A program made the translations under genes and the position numbers. This document shows positions 1-7,130 of a DNA stretch of 16,247 bases, in pieces. The notes under the pieces are model-generated. The model was not told where the DNA came from, ran no database searches, and saw nothing but the letters and a program-made list of their open reading frames with translations. The stretch comes from Lysobacterales bacterium (GTDB lineage Bacteria > Pseudomonadota > Gammaproteobacteria > Xanthomonadales > Xanthomonadaceae), in the NCBI GenBank assembly GCA_016718605.1, contig JADKCY010000034.1, positions 1 through 16,247 on the forward strand, written 5' to 3'. Positions within the stretch are counted from its first letter, which is position 1. Each line of letters starts with the position of its first letter.

Positions 1-1
1 T

Positions 2-757
2 GTTTTAACGCTACAGGACAAATTAGCTCTTGCCATGACAACGGCAGGTTCGCAGCGCGCTCTTGCATCATTGATCGGCATAACGCACCAAAAGCTAGGC
101 CGCTGGCTCAAAGAAGGTCAGACCGGGGGAGCTAAAAAAATCCCCGATGATAGAGAAACACTGAAGGCGATCAATCAAGCTTTCAACATTCACTCGCAGG
201 TTTCGGCAGAGCAAGCCCGAGTGGACAGAATTCCGTTCAGTAAAACATCGCCAGTATTCGCCTACAGAAAACCCCTAAAAAACGGAACCCTAGGCGATCG
301 TGTTGTTATTGAACATACGCAATATCTCTCACGCGAGCTTCGCCAAAAAGTATTGTCACACGTCCAAGAATCAAAGTCATATTTCGCCGTGAGTGTGCGT
401 AGTACAATCGAACTCTCGATTTACTTCAAGCAAACAGAACAAGAATTAAAGCACCGAATCAGAACAGACTCGCAAGACCTTGCGCGAGCTGAGTTAAAAG
501 GCAAAATTAAAGAGGGCGTAGCAGTAGGCCCCATTTTCACGAAATACGAATCTTTCGGCCCCAAATCAAGCAAAGCCCAAGCATTAAAGGGCGTTGAGAA
601 GAAGCTTCGGGAAAAACACGAAGCTGCGGTAGGTCAAAAAGGAACGGCACTAGCCGACCAATTTTTGCTGCAACTAATTCCCGCAAATTATTATGAACCC
701 AAAGCAAGCGCTAAGGGCAAAACTACGCGAGCACGTAGAAAGCCAGCCAGTCGATAA
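2..757 (+). CDS. Putative terminal protein or replication initiator, cut by the left edge
   Basis: The reading frame is open from base 2, and the residues before the first ATG (35) read LTLQDKLALA and run smoothly into a helix-turn-helix-like segment (SQRALASLIGITHQKLGRWL). The true start is therefore probably outside the window, and the ATG at 35, which has no good Shine-Dalgarno site, is likely internal. The visible part is about 251 residues, basic and mostly helical, with a Lys/Arg-rich C-terminus (RARRKPASR). In protein-primed viruses such as PRD1 the terminal protein, of roughly this size, lies directly upstream of the polymerase. Here the stop overlaps the polymerase ORF by 65 bases. 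Position and size support a terminal protein; I see no diagnostic motif for the priming Tyr/Ser/Thr. The alternative is a DNA-binding regulator or initiator. Confidence 0.5.
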   Translation, partial: VLTLQDKLALAMTTAGSQRALASLIGITHQKLGRWLKEGQTGGAKKIPDDRETLKAINQAFNIHSQVSAEQARVDRIPFSKTSPVFAYRKPLKNGTLGDRVVIEHTQYLSRELRQKVLSHVQESKSYFAVSVRSTIELSIYFKQTEQELKHRIRTDSQDLARAELKGKIKEGVAVGPIFTKYESFGPKSSKAQALKGVEKKLREKHEAAVGQKGTALADQFLLQLIPANYYEPKASAKGKTTRARRKPASR

Positions 758-2552
758 GCGCAAACGTGCGCTAAAACAAACTCGCAGGAAAAAGGCGCCG
801 CTCCCCGCGCGCATGATCGCCTACGATTTTGAAACCACGCGCATAAAGGCAGGCACGCCACGCCCTCTCTATATCACCGCTTACGGTGAAGGGCGCGATG
901 CCCTACACCTTGAGAGCGACATTAGAGACTTCGGGCACCTCACAAACATACTAAAAACCTATTTTCTCACCGAAGAATTTAAGGGCGTCAAATTCGTAGC
1001 GTGGAATGCGAACAATTTTGACGCCTATTTTATCGCAGCCGCTTTGCTCGCGTGTGATGAGTATGTTATGCGCCCCTATCTTACCCGCTCAAACTCCCTT
1101 CGCGGCCTGCGAGTCATCCACCGGGATGACATTCAAAACGAGCGCGCTACGGGGTGGGAATTTTTGGACGGCATGGCGATGCTGGGCTTGGTCGGGGTAT
1201 CACTCGAAAAGTTTTTAGACAATTTCGCCCCAAATCACAAAAAGCTAAAGGGCACAATCGACTTCGAAAAAGAGGAATTCGATTCAACAAACCCAGATCA
1301 TCGCGCTTATGCAATGCGTGATTCTATCGGCCTATTCCACGGCATGGAAAAAGCGCAATCCATTCTAATGGAACATTTCGAACAGCCCTTAGCGGTAACC
1401 ATGGGCGGCGCCTGCATTAAAATCTTTAAATCTTACATACCGCTCGGGGTTATCGTAAACACCCCGAAAGATGAGTGTGTAAGTCTAGTACGCGATTATG
1501 TGATGCGCGGCGGATACTGCTATTGTGTAAAGCGGTATCAAGGCCCTGTTTGGAAATACGATATCAATCAAGCGTACGCGTCTGCTATGCGTGAGGCTTT
1601 GCTACCCTCGGGCTTTTCTTTTCACGTAGCAACGGGCGTCAACAAATACGCGGAAACCTACATCGCGCGAATCAGCGCCACAAACCCAAAAAACAAAATC
1701 CCCTTCTACTATCGCACAGAGACAGCGGGAAGAATGCGCGCTGTATTCGGCGTCACCGAAATATCAGATACGTGGCTCACGTCAATCGAAATTGACCAGC
1801 TCAAACGAGAGGGCTGGAAAATCAAAATTGTAGAGTCGTGGTGCTGGGAGTCATCTTTTCAGATGCTAGATTATGTTGACCGTTTAGAAAACGGGCGAAT
1901 CACGGCCCCCGGTGGCCCGAGCGGCCCGCAAGGCACGGTATACAAAAACGTGGGGAATCACTCTTACGGCAAAACAGTTGAACAGCTAGAACCTATCGAG
2001 TACGTTCTAGCCGCTGAATGCCCCCCGGGCTTTGTCCCATACTACGCCGATGAATCCGAGCCCTTGGAACACATTTTTTACCGTTTCGTGGACGATCAAG
2101 AGCCTAAAGATTATCACCAGCCTCAAATTGGAGCTTTTATAACGGCACACGTGCGTATGGTCGTGCGCAGAGCCGCCCTAATCAGCCCTGACACGTGGTT
2201 GTATGCCGATACCGATTGCGTTGTTTTTTCATCAAACGTCACAAAAGAGCTTGACATTGACCCCAAACGCTATGGCGCGTGGAAAGTAGAGGAAGAAGGC
2301 GCCATCTATCAAATCATCGCTAAAAAAGTCTACGCGGAATTACCCGACGCGAAAGACCCTGCTAAAAAATTGAAGCGTAGTGCAAAGGGGTTGAATGTTC
2401 GCAAGCTCACCCCGGAAGATTTTGACGGGTGGTTTAACGGCACGCCCCCCGTGCAAGACCAAGTGCAGCGCAACAATTTTGTAAGCGTGATGCAAGGCGT
2501 TGAAATGTACCGATCGCAGCAACGCTCAGGCACGGCGGTAGAAAAAACCTAA
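693..2552 (+). CDS. Protein-primed family-B DNA polymerase
   Basis: This is a 619-residue replicative polymerase with 3'-5' exonuclease, close in size to PRD1 (about 550) and phi29 (about 570) polymerases. Exonuclease motifs are visible: ExoI YDFETT (Asp45, Glu47), ExoII WNANNFD (104-110), ExoIII YAMRD (206-210). Polymerase motifs follow: motif A KYDINQAYASAM (around 288-299), motif B KNVGNHSYGK (418-427), motif C YADTDC (504-509) with the paired catalytic aspartates, and a KxY element (KVY, 545-547). The long stretch between motifs A and B is where protein-primed polymerases carry their TPR1/TPR2 insertions. The ATG at 693 lies inside the upstream gene, so translation may be coupled; an ATG at 813 (residue 41) just before ExoI is an alternative start. 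All key residues are present. Confidence 0.93.
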   Translation: MNPKQALRAKLREHVESQPVDKRKRALKQTRRKKAPLPARMIAYDFETTRIKAGTPRPLYITAYGEGRDALHLESDIRDFGHLTNILKTYFLTEEFKGVKFVAWNANNFDAYFIAAALLACDEYVMRPYLTRSNSLRGLRVIHRDDIQNERATGWEFLDGMAMLGLVGVSLEKFLDNFAPNHKKLKGTIDFEKEEFDSTNPDHRAYAMRDSIGLFHGMEKAQSILMEHFEQPLAVTMGGACIKIFKSYIPLGVIVNTPKDECVSLVRDYVMRGGYCYCVKRYQGPVWKYDINQAYASAMREALLPSGFSFHVATGVNKYAETYIARISATNPKNKIPFYYRTETAGRMRAVFGVTEISDTWLTSIEIDQLKREGWKIKIVESWCWESSFQMLDYVDRLENGRITAPGGPSGPQGTVYKNVGNHSYGKTVEQLEPIEYVLAAECPPGFVPYYADESEPLEHIFYRFVDDQEPKDYHQPQIGAFITAHVRMVVRRAALISPDTWLYADTDCVVFSSNVTKELDIDPKRYGAWKVEEEGAIYQIIAKKVYAELPDAKDPAKKLKRSAKGLNVRKLTPEDFDGWFNGTPPVQDQVQRNNFVSVMQGVEMYRSQQRSGTAVEKT

Positions 2553-2639
2553 AAAAAAGTTCACACAAAGCGCTTGCGATGTGCTCTAATCTTTTCACTC
2601 GCACAAAAGAGCGCGAGAAACACCCCGCAAAGGAACAAC

Positions 2640-2837
2640 ATGATTTATCACTCAGAAATCCGCGCCCTCGCGCGTGTCGATGCAAACATTTTTGTCGTCA
2701 CGCTTACGCGCAAAGACAATCACGTTCATCTTGAGTTGTTCAAGAGCAAGCAAGCGGTTCACGCTTTTCTTGAGACTGTGGCAAGCGTCGGCTGCGAAAT
2801 CAGCATCACTGAAGTGAGGGCGTCAGACTATGAATAA
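2640..2837 (+). CDS. Small protein of unknown function (65 aa)
   Basis: The ATG at 2640 is preceded by a good Shine-Dalgarno sequence (AAGGA, eight bases upstream), which picks it over earlier in-frame codons. The product is a 65-residue soluble protein with a predicted beta-beta-alpha-beta pattern (IFVVTLTRKDNHVHLELF, then a helix, then CEISITEV). I do not recognise the family. It is the first gene after the polymerase, separated by an 87-base spacer holding an A-run, and its 3' end overlaps the next gene by eight bases. Its neighbours suggest a replication-associated accessory role, but that is inference. Confidence 0.7.
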   Translation: MIYHSEIRALARVDANIFVVTLTRKDNHVHLELFKSKQAVHAFLETVASVGCEISITEVRASDYE

Positions 2838-3009
2838 TCACGATGAAGAATGCTGGCACGCGATTCGCGCTGATATGCTCGAAAGAATCGACAAGATACA
2901 GCAGCAAAAAATCGCGTTGCTTGAACAAGACCTTCGGGGCATGCGTCGATTCGTCTTTGTTTTGCTTGTGAGCTGCGCTGTGCAGGCTTATTTTCTTTTG
3001 AGAGCGTGA
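2830..3009 (+). CDS. Small tail-anchored membrane protein (59 aa)
   Basis: This short ORF begins at an ATG inside the end of the previous gene and stops one base before the next start. The product has a charged helical N-terminal half (about residues 14-41, Glu/Lys/Gln-rich, coiled-coil-like) followed by a hydrophobic segment RFVFVLLVSCAVQAYFLLRA (40-59), which reads as a C-terminal transmembrane helix. It resembles in design the small coiled-coil plus TM proteins common in phages, but it is too short to assign. Tight overlap on both sides supports that it is translated. Confidence 0.65.
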   Translation: MNNHDEECWHAIRADMLERIDKIQQQKIALLEQDLRGMRRFVFVLLVSCAVQAYFLLRA

Positions 3010-3010
3010 A

Positions 3011-3367
3011 ATGGACAAGAAAACTATTCTCTCCCAAAAACTCCCCAGCGCCGCAGAGCTGATGAAAGACGGCGCGCGAATTCTGAACTGGAACGCAACA
3101 CCAAAAGAATACGACGACGTGCGCAGGATTGTGCGCCGTGCTGTCAATCTCGCCGTTTTGCATAAGGTTCCTCTGAATGGCGAGTTACTCGCGCAGGATT
3201 TGATTGCCGTCCACTGCAACACCTGCCCGCTGAATTTTTGGCATCTTTTGATATCGAGTGACGACACGTTCACACATGACGTGCTCGGCATCGGCATCCA
3301 CATCGATCGCACAAACGCGCAATTGCGCGACGGTTGGTTACCGCGCACGAGAAAAAACCTCGCGTGA
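3011..3367 (+). CDS. Unknown protein (118 aa)
   Basis: The ATG at 3011 follows the previous stop by one base and has a GAGAG Shine-Dalgarno element in the end of that gene. The 118-residue product is soluble, mixed charged, and contains a CNTC cysteine pair at about residues 75-78. It contains helical segments such as EYDDVRRIVRRAVNLAVLHK. I do not recognise it. It lies between a small membrane protein and the probable SSB, so it belongs to the replication-side operon; a DNA-associated role is possible but not shown. Confidence 0.7.
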   Translation: MDKKTILSQKLPSAAELMKDGARILNWNATPKEYDDVRRIVRRAVNLAVLHKVPLNGELLAQDLIAVHCNTCPLNFWHLLISSDDTFTHDVLGIGIHIDRTNAQLRDGWLPRTRKNLA

Positions 3368-3376
3368 TTTTCTCGC

Positions 3377-3401
3377 GCTGCGCTTGATTCCCGAGCGCAG
3401 C
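3377..3401 (+). promoter_or_regulatory. Stem-loop in the leader of the SSB-like gene
   Basis: GCTGCGCT (3377-3384) and AGCGCAGC (3394-3401) form a perfect 8-bp stem around a 9-base loop, in the 71-base gap before the gene at 3439. No T-run follows, so it is not a classical terminator. It may stabilise or process the mRNA or bind a regulator. Confidence 0.4.
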
Positions 3402-3438
3402 CCGATGCAATCCGCATCACATCCAAAGGACGAAGAAA

Positions 3439-4026
3439 ATGGCAACCAAGATTCTCAAGAAGCTCACGATTCGTGACGTGGTGGGCGGCAAGGCTGAAAT
3501 TCTCAAGGCTGCGCAATCCGGGCGCAGTGTCAGCAAAGACGAAAACGGCAAGGATGTTTACAGCGCTACCGGCGTCGCCGTGCCGCTCATGAGCGTGATC
3601 GGCCGCGTGCATGACTTCACCCCGGGCCAGTCTGATCATGGCGCGTTTCTCAAGCTCAAGGGCGATTTTGAGGCCACAAATCTGGTGACCGGCGAAGTTT
3701 TCTCTGATGTGGGCACCTGCATCCTGCCGAATTTCATCTCTGATTTGGTTGCCAACGCCCTGAAGGGTGGCGCGCAAGGCGTCGATTTCGCCGTGCGAGT
3801 CGATACGCGCTACGATGAAGCCGCCGCGACGATGTACGTTTTTGATGCCGTTTCGCTCATGCCCGCGCGTGAGTCGGACAGCATCAGCGCGATCAAAAAC
3901 GCGCTGCAAGCGGCGGGTGTTGCGCTCCCGGCGCCTGCGGGTCTGAAGGCTTTGGAAGCTCCGAAGCCCGAGCCCGTGCCCGAGCCCGCGCAAGCCCCGG
4001 CTAAGCAAGCGCCCAAGAAAAAGTAA
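3439..4026 (+). CDS. Probable single-stranded-DNA-binding protein
   Basis: 195 residues; the start is set by AAGGACG about eight bases upstream. The middle (residues 40-145) is beta-rich with the pattern of phage OB-fold SSBs: a strand run around SVIGRVHDF, a FLKLKGDFEATN stretch, TGEVFSDVGTCILP, and VDFAVRVDTRYDE. The C-terminal 40 residues are a flexible Pro/Ala/Glu/Lys tail (PEPVPEPAQAPAKQ) ending in lysines rather than in the acidic tip of bacterial SSB. Protein-primed strand-displacement replication needs a virus-coded SSB (phi29 p5, PRD1 P12), which fits its place in the polymerase module. The assignment rests on pattern resemblance and context, so it is moderate. Confidence 0.55.
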   Translation: MATKILKKLTIRDVVGGKAEILKAAQSGRSVSKDENGKDVYSATGVAVPLMSVIGRVHDFTPGQSDHGAFLKLKGDFEATNLVTGEVFSDVGTCILPNFISDLVANALKGGAQGVDFAVRVDTRYDEAAATMYVFDAVSLMPARESDSISAIKNALQAAGVALPAPAGLKALEAPKPEPVPEPAQAPAKQAPKKK

Positions 4027-4065
4027 GGTTTGCTCTAAGCAAATCCAAGCTTTTGAAGCTAAACT

Positions 4066-4088
4066 AAGGGGCCAATCGGCCCCTTTTT
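4066..4088 (+). terminator. Rho-independent terminator after the replication module
   Basis: AAGGGGCC and GGCCCCTT pair perfectly around the tetraloop AATC, and a five-T run follows (4084-4088). It stands between the SSB-like gene and the next gene, whose Shine-Dalgarno site begins only about five bases later. A smaller 6-bp inverted repeat (TTTGCT/AGCAAA, 4029-4043) lies just upstream. Confidence 0.85.
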
Positions 4089-4102
4089 CATTGGAGAAAA
4101 AC

Positions 4103-5218
4103 ATGGCAGCGCGAAGAATCATCACAAAACCCGGCGACGGTCTGACACCTGATACCGGCTCTCAGGTTTTGACGGCGCAGCAACGCGCGGAGCTGGCGTT
4201 TTCGCAGCGCGGAGATGAGGATGAGGATGAGGATGAGCAAATCGAGCAAACATCGGCAGACAGAATCGAGGCTATGCTTATTGACCACAGCGATAGCGCC
4301 CGCGCTGTGGTCAAGCTCTACCGAATTGCAGGCGCTGAGAAAAAACTCGTGTGGTGTGACGATTTCGCTCCCGCTGATTTTGAGGCGGGCGGGCTCGGCA
4401 TGATTCGAGAGCGCTACGGCTCGGGCGAGTATCAAATCAGGCTGTACGCCACCAGCGCGCACGATAAGCTGTTTTGCATTCGCGCCCGCGAAAACATTTC
4501 AATCGAAGCGGTTCGCGGTTTGCAGCAAGCGACGCAGTTTCAGCCGCAGCAAAACAACGAGCTTGCGCAGGTGGTGCAGTTACTCGCGCAGGGTCAGCAG
4601 CAAATTCTTGCGGCTTTGTCAGATCGCCAGCCCGCGCCTGACCCCATGGCTCAGATGACGCAGATGCTTACGATGATGAAGCTCATGAAAGATGCCACGG
4701 CTTCAGAACCGCCGAAAGAGCGCACGAGCTTGGGTGAGATTGTTGAGGCCATGCGAATGATGCGCGACGTTTCGGAGGAATTCAATCCGAACAAAAAAGA
4801 GGAAGCATCTGATCCTCTTATGGCAATGCTTCCGCAGGCACTGTCTTTGATTGGGCAGGGCATGCAAAACCAGCAAGCGCAACAAATCCAGCAACCGCCC
4901 GTGCAACATCACCAGCAACCCCAAGAAACGGAAAACGAAGAAATGAACATGCAAACCCTTGCGGAAATTAAGAAAGAAATTTCCTCTCTCGTTGAAAAAG
5001 CCGTTGCAGGTGTTGAGCCAGAACGTGCGGCGCTCCCCGTTTACGAAGAATTGCCCGATGAAGGAATCGAAATTCTCAAAAGTGATGAGTGGTTCGACGT
5101 TCTGAAAATGGTGTGCCCCGAAGTCGCCCCGCACGGCGAGTGGTTCGGGAAAGTGCGCGCAAAGGTTCTGGCCCTGCTGGCCGAAGATGATGCGGGCGTG
5201 GTGACAGTGGAAAATTGA
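4103..5218 (+). CDS. Gln-rich, acidic, probably virion-associated protein (371 aa)
   Basis: GGAG eight bases upstream fixes the ATG at 4103. Domains in order: a basic N-terminus (MAARRIITKPGDG); an acidic Asp/Glu run around residues 38-45; a compact beta domain (about 55-135, ending IRLYATSAHDKLFCIRARE) containing RYGSGEYQIRLY; a long low-complexity region rich in Gln and Met (about 140-290); and an acidic C-terminal helical part (EIKKEISSLVEKAV, then DEWFDVLKMVCPE). No catalytic motif is visible. Its place as first gene of the virion module, with coiled or disordered Gln-rich linkers, would suit a scaffolding, genome-binding or assembly protein, but I do not recognise it with certainty. Confidence 0.75.
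   Translation: MAARRIITKPGDGLTPDTGSQVLTAQQRAELAFSQRGDEDEDEDEQIEQTSADRIEAMLIDHSDSARAVVKLYRIAGAEKKLVWCDDFAPADFEAGGLGMIRERYGSGEYQIRLYATSAHDKLFCIRARENISIEAVRGLQQATQFQPQQNNELAQVVQLLAQGQQQILAALSDRQPAPDPMAQMTQMLTMMKLMKDATASEPPKERTSLGEIVEAMRMMRDVSEEFNPNKKEEASDPLMAMLPQALSLIGQGMQNQQAQQIQQPPVQHHQQPQETENEEMNMQTLAEIKKEISSLVEKAVAGVEPERAALPVYEELPDEGIEILKSDEWFDVLKMVCPEVAPHGEWFGKVRAKVLALLAEDDAGVVTVEN
4214..4237 (+). repeat. (GATGAG)x4 microsatellite
   Basis: Four perfect tandem copies of GATGAG encode the alternating Asp-Glu tract of the gene at 4103. Such hexanucleotide runs can change length by slippage without shifting the frame. Confidence 0.9.
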
Positions 5219-5229
5219 TCTGATACATT
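5201..5229 (+). promoter_or_regulatory. Candidate promoter with extended -10
   Basis: GTGACA (5201-5206, five of six to TTGACA), a 17-base spacer, then TACATT (5224-5229, four of six to TATAAT) preceded by TGA, an extended -10 context. The expected transcript start falls at about 5236-5237, on the ATG of the next gene. Confidence 0.35.
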
Positions 5230-5236
5230 CCGGGGC

Positions 5237-5752
5237 ATGCTACAAGCCCCGTTTGTTCAATTGTCAGGTCATGTTGAGCCTCTTTGCAGCGGCATCCCGG
5301 GCGTTGCCAAGACCCTGCGCGTCATGCGTGAAATTGTGCGCGCGTACCGGGTGAACCTTGACATTCGGCAGGCTGCGACAAACACCATTTTTCTGACGCC
5401 TGAGCGCGATGAACTGTCTGAAGTTCACGCGCTCTTTTCGCTGGTGCGTGACAGCGTGCGATATGTGCGTGACGTTCACGACGTAGAGACAATTTCGAGC
5501 CCTGATGTGACCCTCGCGGGGCGTGTTGGCGATTGCGACGACCAAACGGTTTTGCTCGCTTCGCTGCTGGAGTCGGTCGGGTATCAAACGCGCTTCGTCG
5601 TGGCCGGATACTCTGAGCCCGGGGCGCTTGAACATGTGTATTTGCAGGTGCTCGCAGCCGGTGACTGGATCAATTGCGACGCCACCGAGCAAGGCCAGCC
5701 CCTGGGCTGGGCGCCGCCCGGTGCTGTGTGTCTCTACATCGAGAGGGTTTGA
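5237..5752 (+). CDS. Transglutaminase-like (papain-fold) cysteine protein
   Basis: 171 residues. The transglutaminase-like signature is clear: GDCDD with Cys100, followed by the helix QTVLLASLLESVG, then EHVYLQV with His133, then WINCDAT with Asp148, giving a complete Cys-His-Asp triad in the right order and spacing. The fold includes bacterial proteases and amidases as well as cross-linking enzymes. The N-terminal 60 residues are less distinctive and there is no signal peptide. No Shine-Dalgarno site precedes the ATG. Standing at the head of the virion-membrane gene run, it may process or cross-link virion proteins or attack the cell wall; the sequence does not decide between these. Confidence 0.8.
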   Translation: MLQAPFVQLSGHVEPLCSGIPGVAKTLRVMREIVRAYRVNLDIRQAATNTIFLTPERDELSEVHALFSLVRDSVRYVRDVHDVETISSPDVTLAGRVGDCDDQTVLLASLLESVGYQTRFVVAGYSEPGALEHVYLQVLAAGDWINCDATEQGQPLGWAPPGAVCLYIERV

Positions 5753-5753
5753 A

Positions 5754-6245
5754 ATGTATCTTTCAGGACTTTACCCGTTGGTCGATCGCGCGATGGCCTA
5801 TGGCTGGCGCCCGGCATTCGGAACATCGGGCGGCACGATCAACGAGCAAGCGGCCGATTTTTTGCGCGGGATGTTCGGGCCTTCGATGATGCCCGCGCCG
5901 ACTCCAGCACCAGCGCCAGCGCCAGCACCAGCGCCAGCGCCAGCACCAGCACCAGCACCAGCGCCAGCACCGACGCAGCAACTCGCCCCGACAAGCGCCA
6001 CAGCCCCGGCCGCGCGTGTTGCAACTCCCGTGATGGCGAGCACAGGCGCCACCTCATCGCAATCAATTGTCACGGCGCCGTCAGCATCCACAGGCGCGGG
6101 TTTTGAGGTGGGCGCCCCGGGCGGCGCAAATTTTGTGCCGCTCTCAAACACAGGGGGCGCCCCTGCGGGTGAGAGCAAAGGAGGCAGCGGAATTTTGCTC
6201 GCACTCGCCACGGCAGCGGCTCTTTTGTTGTCTGGGGGCGTGTGA
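5754..6245 (+). CDS. Pro-Ala-repeat tail-anchored protein (163 aa)
   Basis: GAGAGG upstream sets the ATG at 5754, one base after the previous stop; the frame is open further upstream but lies within the transglutaminase-like gene. Domains: a short N-terminal region starting MYLSGLYPL; a rigid Pro-Ala stretch (about residues 45-72) coded by a hexanucleotide repeat; an Ala/Thr/Ser/Gly-rich linker; and a C-terminal hydrophobic helix (GILLALATAAALLLSGG) ending at the stop. This architecture suits a membrane-anchored stalk, for example a virion membrane protein spanning to the capsid or host wall. The stop overlaps the next start (TGATG). Confidence 0.75.
   Translation: MYLSGLYPLVDRAMAYGWRPAFGTSGGTINEQAADFLRGMFGPSMMPAPTPAPAPAPAPAPAPAPAPAPAPAPTQQLAPTSATAPAARVATPVMASTGATSSQSIVTAPSASTGAGFEVGAPGGANFVPLSNTGGAPAGESKGGSGILLALATAAALLLSGGV
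5904..5969 (+). repeat. 11 tandem CCAGC(A/G) hexamers
   Basis: Eleven uninterrupted copies of CCAGCA or CCAGCG encode the Pro-Ala stalk of the gene at 5754. The two variants alternate irregularly, which suggests repeated slippage or duplication. Confidence 0.95.
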
Positions 6246-7114
6246 TGTATTTGGCAGGCGTGAAACCTCTTGCCGAATATGAGGTTCCGGCTGTTGATTT
6301 CAGCCCGTCGATGATCGGTGGCGTGATGCCTGAGTATTGGGCGCGTGCGCTTTACGATCACGTGCTTGGCGAAGACATGCCGATCATGCGCTACACGCTT
6401 GACGGTTCTTTTTCGGTTTATTCTCAGTACCCCGATTTTCGTGTTTACGCGATCAACGCGTTATCGCAGGGCGAATTGCCGGGTAATACGTGGATGACGT
6501 TTGTCGATTCGGTTCCGAGTGGAGCCGGTTTTATGGCTGAGGAAGTCGGTTTTATTCCCGTTGACGGCGATTTTGAAAATTTCTTCAAACGCCTAGGAAA
6601 AACAAAAGAAGAATTTCTCGCTGAAAATTCGCTCCCGCTGAACGCGCAATACTTGGTTGCAGATCAACACGGCATCCCACGCCAATCTCTTTGGATTCGT
6701 CAGGCTGATAATTTGCTGTTGCCGGTGGCCGCGTATGTCTACACACGAGCGCCTGAAAGCTCGTGGTGGGTCGGGTTTCGTGATTCGATTCGGGACAATT
6801 TGAGCGTCATCACGGCGTTTGCGTCGATGAACCCCGTGGCGATTGCGAGCGCAATTTATCAAGCCGATCGACGCAGCGCACGCGAAGACGAGGTGTATGA
6901 GCGCGTGCAAGATTTTCAGCAAACGCGACTTGAGCAAAGCGCTGTCATTGTGCAGGGCGAGCCAGCGTCTGACCCTCTCGCGCCATTCACACCAGCGCCC
7001 GAGCCGTTGCAAGAATCCCCGGTTGAAACGCAATTGAATGCGGCCGTTGCCGATGAGCGCTCCCGCTGGCGAAATGTTGCTTTTTTGACAAGCGCGGTAT
7101 TCCTGCTATTCTGA
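6245..7114 (+). CDS. Unknown tail-anchored virion-type protein (289 aa)
   Basis: The ATG at 6245 shares one base with the previous stop; an in-frame GTG at 6242 is less likely. The protein begins MYLAGVKPL, nearly repeating the start of the previous protein. It has a compact domain (about 15-215) with many aromatic residues (EYWARALYDHVL, DGSFSVYSQYPDFRVYA, SWWVGFRDSI), a Pro/Glu-rich linker, a helical segment, and a C-terminal hydrophobic stretch (NVAFLTSAVFLLF) ending at the stop. I recognise no enzyme motif. Size, linker and anchor fit a minor virion protein held in a membrane. Confidence 0.75.
   Translation: MYLAGVKPLAEYEVPAVDFSPSMIGGVMPEYWARALYDHVLGEDMPIMRYTLDGSFSVYSQYPDFRVYAINALSQGELPGNTWMTFVDSVPSGAGFMAEEVGFIPVDGDFENFFKRLGKTKEEFLAENSLPLNAQYLVADQHGIPRQSLWIRQADNLLLPVAAYVYTRAPESSWWVGFRDSIRDNLSVITAFASMNPVAIASAIYQADRRSAREDEVYERVQDFQQTRLEQSAVIVQGEPASDPLAPFTPAPEPLQESPVETQLNAAVADERSRWRNVAFLTSAVFLLF
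7085..7112 (+). promoter_or_regulatory. Candidate sigma70-type promoter
   Basis: A perfect TTGACA (7085-7090), a 16-base spacer and TATTCT (7107-7112, four of six) lie in the last codons of the upstream gene. Transcription would start about 7119, just before the AGAGGTG ribosome site of the gene at 7131. Confidence 0.45.
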
Positions 7115-7130
7115 ACGCAAGAGGTGAACT

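Noticed and set aside
2553..2639. Promoter after the polymerase gene (TTCACA and TAATCT)
   Set aside because: The boxes are 21 bases apart, too far for a normal sigma70 promoter, and no better pair was found.
2806..4125. Long minus-strand ORF of 439 codons
   Set aside because: It lies opposite four plus-strand genes with good ribosome sites and a terminator; its product is Arg/Leu-rich without a recognisable domain and no minus-strand ribosome site fits.
5798..6361. Minus-strand ORF with a long Gly-Ala repeat
   Set aside because: The repeat is the complement of the CCAGC(A/G) array that encodes the Pro-Ala stalk on the plus strand, where start, ribosome site and operon context are good.
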